From Sparassis latifolia (Eukaryota > Basidiomycota > Agaricomycetes > Polyporales > Sparassidaceae), in the NCBI GenBank assembly GCA_018466975.1, contig CM031553.1, positions 1,426,001 through 1,490,000 of the forward strand: 64,000 nucleotides of DNA. Reading direction: 5' to 3'. The notes below the pieces were generated by a model. It was not told where the DNA came from. It saw only the letters and a program-made list of their open reading frames with translations, and did no database searches. Both the position numbers and the translations under genes were made by a program. Positions within the stretch are counted from its first letter, which is position 1. Each line of letters opens with the position of its first letter. Shown here piece by piece: positions 58,791-64,000 of the stretch.

Positions 58791-60820
58791 TTAGCCCAAG
58801 ATAAATGCACCAGTGCCCACCGGATCCAGCACAATATCAGTACCATTCAGGGTGGCCCCAGTGTTCAACGCCTGCACCGCCGGGACAGTTTTCAGCCCGG
58901 GCATACTCATAAGGTCGAAGGTTGCCGGCGCGTATTTCAGGTTCGTTGCCAGCACGAGGGTCTGCTCGCCGACGGTCCATAGGCCGACATCTATTTGGTC
59001 CACGAAGGCGTGCTGGAACGTGGCGCGGTCATTTGCAATGTAGTCCTTAAGCGCGGTTGAAGACTGAGCCAGTAGAGAACCGTATGATAGGATGTCGGCG
59101 GTAGTGGGCATGTCCCAGGACACAACACCTGTGGAACAATGTCAGTAGTGCATGCGGCTTGCGAGAGATCTGGCTGACCAAGAGCACCATGATTAATACC
59201 GAGAGCACTTTGCACCACAAATTCCTGTCCGGTGGGAGGTCTCGTCCAGTACCTTCATGGAACACAGATGAAGGAACAGTTGCATCCGCAGCACGTACGA
59301 AACTCACTCTTCACCACCAAAACCTTGCGGAACCGTCCACACAGACTTTGTCCTTTCCCATCCCTCCACCCACAGCCTGTAAGCAAACTCGTCCATGCGT
59401 GTGCTGATATCTTCGAAATTGCCCTTGCAATTGTCACATCCGCAACAACCATACACCGGCGTGCATGCTGTGTTCTAGGAGAGGCGCACTCAACAAGCAG
59501 GTACCGAACTGCACATCCAACCAGTAACGCACCCACTCTAACGACCAAGTCACGTTGTTCCCAATCATGTACGTATCCTGCATCACGATATCCGTGCCAG
59601 CAGTATAATCGGGCCAGTAGTAATCCTGACAGTTCAGGACGAGCGACACGGGATGGTACCCGTCGAGCTCGTAAATAAGGTCGTACGCGATCGACGTCGC
59701 GTTCAGAGGATCAGATGTGCCGTCCGGCTCGTCGCCGGTGTACCAGAGTAGCAGCGCTGGGCTGTTCTTGACGCGATTAACCTCTTCCGTGACGGCGGTG
59801 GTATTCGTATATGTACTGGAATGGCTGAGTGCGATATTATGCGATCAAAAATAAGGGACTTACAACCGCATGTCGTACATCAAATACAGACCGACCTGCT
59901 CCATGCGCTCGATGATCTCAAAGAGCTGAGTGATATTATCGTACGGCGGAATAGGATGGATCTTATCGTACGAGTCGTTACAGAGACTTGTGTCAAGGCG
60001 AAGTGTTTTAAACGCACCACAGTGTATCTGGGTAGAGATCAGAGTAAACAATACAACACGGGATCTGATCCACTGACCCAAGAGTTTTCACTTCGTCGAT
60101 TATAGACAAATTCGTTGCAAGGTATCCACCAAATCCGGTGTAGAACCCTGTGGGCAGGACAGTCTCATATGGCCCTTCCGCGCCGCTTGCAGGTTTCGCG
60201 AGCAGTGCACCAGTGCGCAAGTCCATCTTGGTCGCAGAGCGCCCGTCTGGGGGCGTGGGCAAATATGAAATTGCCGTCGACGCCGAAAATGTCTGTACCG
60301 CGGCGCCAGGGGTAGCGTAGCTCGCCTCGCAGCTAACATCGAATGAGGCCATCTGTGGCTCCAGCCCGAGCAGTGAGAAGGGCAGCTCAACTTTCGTCGC
60401 GTTAAGGGGGACGACGCCGGTCGTCAGGACGCGTCCCTCCAAAGAGACAGTCACAGCCAGTTCGCCCGGTCCGCTGTACTCTGACAGGGTGATCGGGACT
60501 GCACCCTCGATCTGAGAGTATGTCAGATACGTGTCGATGAGTATTCCTGCTGGAGTCGCGACATCCTCAGGCAGATATGGCTTGATAGCAGGTGCACAGC
60601 GAAAGGCCAGGACAGGAGTCGACGAGATCGCCGGGATTGTGAACTGTCCGCCTGGAGGAACGATCGGCTGGCTCGCCATGTAATTCTTGCCGCACCTGCG
60701 ATATTGCAAGACATAAAAACAAGTATGAAGCCAGCCTTCCAGCCTGACGCACCATGTCTGGGCAAATGAAACCCCATAGAACCCGATGGACAACAGAGCA
60801 GCTAATGCGAGACGACTCAT
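58791..60820 (-). CDS. Secreted glycoside-hydrolase-like (TIM-barrel) protein
   Basis: Start MSRLALAALLSIGFYGVSFA is a clear signal peptide. A GTGCGT intron follows within QTW-CGKNYMASQPIVPPGGQF. A ~200-residue beta-rich N-terminal part (IDTYLTYSQIEGAVPITLSE...) precedes a barrel-like part with NSPALLLWYTGDEPDG, YELDGYHPVSLVLNCQDYYW, DIVMQDTYMIGNNVTW, CDCDNCKG, VWTVPQGFGGEE, GINHGALGVVSWDMPTTAD and a C-terminal beta domain (LVLATNLKYAPATF, to FILG-stop at 58791). The Glu in GDEPDG sits where acid/base residues occur in clan A hydrolases, which is inference. About ten introns. No break found. Exact GH family and substrate are not assigned. Confidence 0.75.
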
Positions 60821-60829
60821 CTTAAGGTG

Positions 60830-61965
60830 GTCCACACTGAAGGTCGACTTCTGCTAGCCCTTGCACATATTTTTCCCAGACATGCACACAGATGCGCACG
60901 GCTAAGTATTTTGGCGTGGGTGATACGAAACCGGACAGAAGAACAGGTGCGTCATGTGGAAGCGATAGATGCTCCGTGATGACCGATATGCGTTCAACTC
61001 TTGTGAATCCCCGCGTTTCGACACGTCTCATGCAGAACACCTTCAATGCGCGATGCAGGAGAATGCTGCGGGTGACATGGAAGTACGAAGGAAAAGTCGA
61101 AGTCTTGTTGCTTTGCTTAACGGTGAAGTCACGTGTACGCAACAGTTGGCTACTGTGCTTGCCCTAAACTCACCGCCAAAAAACTCTGCAGCAAGGCATC
61201 TTCTGTCCTGTTGTCGCTTCTTGTAAGTTGCGCATGCCCAACTTGTGCTCATGTTGTTTGCTGTTTGACAGGTTTCATCTACTGTACAAGTTGTAGCCAC
61301 CCTCTGGTCAGAACCTTCTTCGAAAGGATGTCGCGGCAATGGACGCTGTCTTTCACGGTGACCGATGCAGGTATGTCCTTCATTCCTTTACGTCTCGCTG
61401 TATGTGCATAGAAGTGCATGCCAGCAAGATGAGACTTTGTATTTTCAGTTATCCCTGTCTTAACAACTCATGTCGAGACTTTATGAATTTTCTGACTCCT
61501 TGTCATATACTTTATCCTTGCGCGATGTACTGAGCCATGATCCATCTTCTTCAGGTTAGATATTCGACGAGAGGGACTCACATGCGAGCGCATATAGTCG
61601 CCATGCGCCGTGGAAGATATGCTCCCTTGCCTCACCTGTAATTTGCAAGTACTCGTATTGTATACCACGCATAATGTCATCTTAAAATGTATCACGTCCT
61701 TTGTCTCACGATGTCCACTGCGACCATATCTTAAAGCTCAGACGTTGGAAGACTTGAGATGCATCAATAGGGCGAATAATATTGCGCATATAGTCACCTG
61801 TGCATCGAGAGCATTGATTTCTGACTGAGGCAATGTGACTTCTCAGCCCGGTGTTATCGAGCGCGGCAACAAAAAAATACCTCTCTCCATTGATAAAGAA
61901 CAACGTGAAGTGAAAGTAAGTCCATGATCATTGCAGACTTTATTTAGATTGATCAACGCGAGTGG
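60830..61965. other. Intergenic stretch, nothing recognised
   Basis: Short frames only on both strands, despite being over 1 kb. Confidence 0.45.
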
Positions 61966-61970
61966 TTTTA

Positions 61971-62012
61971 GAGAACAGAGAACAGATGAATTCGAACCGA
62001 CTACGCTACACA
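61971..62012 (-). mobile_element. 41 bp relic of the retrotransposon 3' end
   Basis: GAGAACAGAGAACAGATGAA, continuing TTCGAACCGACTACGCTACAC, matches the terminal tail and last ~25 bp of the element at 47738-47790. Only the 3' tip was inserted or kept. The minus orientation fits the tail repeats at the left side. Confidence 0.75.
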
Positions 62013-62184
62013 CAGTTAATGACGCCGTGACGTAACAGTCAATAATGTCACATTTGTACTAAGCGTGGGAAACTCACCTGGACGCCGACCGCTCGCCCAA
62101 AACGCACGCTTGCTCTTTAACCAAATACCCACCTTGCTGCTTGTCTTGCATATCTTTTGCTCACCACGCAAAGTCTCGTCGAGC

Positions 62185-64000
62185 ATGGCCGCTCAGAAAC
62201 CAAAGAGGACCCGCGAAACTCGACCTCTGCCTGCACGGGCGAACTTACAGGTCGCCCTCCCGGTGGCGCCACCGACGGCGCAACAAACGAACGCGCGCAA
62301 GAAGAAGAAGAAACGGGGAAAGGGAAAGGAAATCGCAGACCAAGAACCGCACTCCGAAGACGAAGAAGAGTACGGCATGCCCGATTTCGCCTACCTCCCA
62401 GAGCCACCGTCGCCGACGTCGCTTTCCGCGTCAATGGCGGCCATGGCGAAGCTCGGACCACCCAGCGCTGCAGAAGCGGAGCTGTTGGCGACGGCCGGAC
62501 ACCTCGCGCGGAGCATCGAGACGGACCCGAAGGGGTTGCAGGACGACGAATACTGGGCGTCGTTTCCGGAGCACCTGCGCACCTTTGTACGGCACACTTA
62601 CTCTCAATTGAGCGCTGCTGGTGACGCGGACAAAAAGACGCAGGCGATGTACACGATAGCACAGCAGATCCACTCGGGCGCGGGCACTGGCGGTGCGAAG
62701 ATGGCGGCGCGCGGGGCATTCGACCCTTCGATCTTTACGGACCCTTCGTTTACGCTGGCGATGGAACAGGCGGCGGCGGCAGCGGCGACAGCGACAGCAG
62801 AGGGTCAAAGATTGCGGCCTGGAGAAGTGGTGCTGGTCGAGGAAGAGGTAGACGAGGTTGAGTACGAGGAGGACGAGGAGTACAGCGAGCAGGAGCCTGA
62901 GGAGGTGCCAGTGCCGGTGGCAGAGGAGACGCCACCGAGGCCGGATGAGGCACGGGCAGCGGGCCGCGGCCGGCCGGGAGCGGGCGCGGTGACAAATCTT
63001 GCAGCCAGCGTCGCGGCGAGTGTTTCTGTCTCTGCCCGTATGCCTGCCGTGCGACCTCCGACCGCTGCCAATCCTGCCCCGAGCTCTCGTGCGGCGGGCA
63101 AGCAGCCCATGTCTTACGCCGCACCCACGCCTGCAACCAACCCACCCCCTTCCAGCCGTCGCGCGGCCTCGAAAGCCCGATCTCCTCTCACCCGTACCAG
63201 CACAATCACGCCCATCACCAGCCATCGCCTCCATCTTCGAACGCCTCTGCGCCGCACAAGCCCCGTCCGCCAGCGACGGGGTGAGCGGACAGCCGCAGGC
63301 GGCGAAAAACAACAAGATATGGAGCACGAGCACGAGCGAGGAGCGGGAGCGCATTAAGGAGTTCTGGCTCGGGCTCGGGGAGGACGACCGTCGGAGCCTG
63401 GTGAAAATCGAGAAGGAGGCGGTGCTGAGGAAGATGAAGGAGCAGCAGAAGCACAGTTGCAACTGCGCGGTCTGTGGCCGGAAGCGGTTCGTGCTCGCCC
63501 TCTCCCTGTTCGTGAAAATTTTTTCGCTGACGCTCTCGCTCACCCTGCAATGCGGTTTTTGCTGTCGCTGCCGTTGCTGCTGCCGCCGCTCGACTCGAAC
63601 GAGATAGGAATGCGATAGAGGATGAGCTCGAGGTACTGTACGATGCTTATTACGAGGAGCTAGAACAGTACGCGAATTACCAGCAGCGATACATCTCCTC
63701 CGGTGGCACGCTTCCTCCCCCACAAGGCCCTGGACCGTTCCCGGGCAGCGTCGAGCTGGACAAGAATGGCGTCGTCATCAGTCCGCATGGGCCGGCGAAC
63801 GCCAACTCGAACGTGCTGCCGCGGGCCAAAAACGGGGTGGTGACCAACGGCAGGAAGCCGGCGAAGCAGCCGGAGAGCGAGTTTGATGAAGACGAGGCGG
63901 AAGAGGAGGAGTATGAGGAGGAGGAAGAATACGAAGACGAGGAGGAGGAGGAAGAGGAGGAAGAGGAAGAGGACGACGGTGAGGCGGAGGACGAGGAGGA
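62185..64000 (+). CDS. NST1-like stress response protein, 5' part, cut by the right edge
   Basis: NST1 proteins are large charged cytoplasmic proteins linked to salt tolerance in yeast. ATG 62185 ([20 protein letters not shown]) opens an exon with [11 protein letters not shown] and [19 protein letters not shown]. The family signature follows: [59 protein letters not shown], an intron (63489-63607), then [38 protein letters not shown] and [17 protein letters not shown]. The right end is a Glu/Asp run. Between 63150 and 63290 the best frame moves twice: Ser/Pro-rich frame 1, His-rich [15 protein letters not shown] in another frame, then the NNKIWSTS frame. No introns fit there. Confidence 0.8.

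Overview
The window is nuclear DNA of a filamentous basidiomycete, most likely an Agaricomycete. Genes are broken by many 45-70 bp GT-AG introns, and several families are typical of Agaricomycetes: GH16 glucanase, HECT-like and TET/JBP-like expansions, F-box/LRR pairs, a trypsin-like peptidase, and an MLKL-type four-helix-bundle protein. Both ends cut genes. Exon limits given here were read by eye from splice signals and reading frame.

Layout. 1-13 kb is decayed, repeat-rich accessory DNA: an unrecognised gene cut by the left edge, a TET/JBP-like dioxygenase with two frame breaks, GC-rich repeats, a wrecked myosin-motor chitin synthase pseudogene, and a long HECT-like gene whose 5' end abuts a degenerate GATGCA-like repeat. 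14-30 kb holds a secreted GPI-type GH16 glucanase, two divergent F-box/LRR paralogues (one with a frame break), a conserved Ser-rich protein, the first initiator tRNA-Met, and a second conserved Ser/Pro-rich protein. 30.8-35.9 kb is a mosaic: a ~0.7 kb segment is present twice in direct orientation and brackets a trypsin-like peptidase gene, a 228 bp MITE and a 604 bp non-autonomous hAT element with a perfect 8 bp target duplication. 35.9-46.4 kb contains an apparently intact Akr1-type ankyrin-DHHC palmitoyltransferase, a second identical tRNA-iMet, eEF1B-gamma, and a 924-residue protein joining an MLKL-like N-terminal bundle to a CHORD-like Cys/His cluster. 47.7-52.5 kb is a compound of two 5'-truncated non-LTR retrotransposon copies joined head to head. 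52.5-64 kb holds a Golgi pH regulator, an MFS transporter, a secreted glycoside-hydrolase-like protein, a 41 bp relic of the same retrotransposon, and an NST1-like gene cut by the right edge.

How it fits together. The housekeeping genes (eEF1B-gamma, tRNA-iMet, Akr1, GPHR, NST1) sit as islands among lineage-specific genes, pseudogenes and mobile elements. I see no co-functional cluster. The most unusual items are the MLKL-like/CHORD-like fusion, the head-to-head retrotransposon pair, and the segmental duplication carrying a peptidase gene plus two small DNA transposons.
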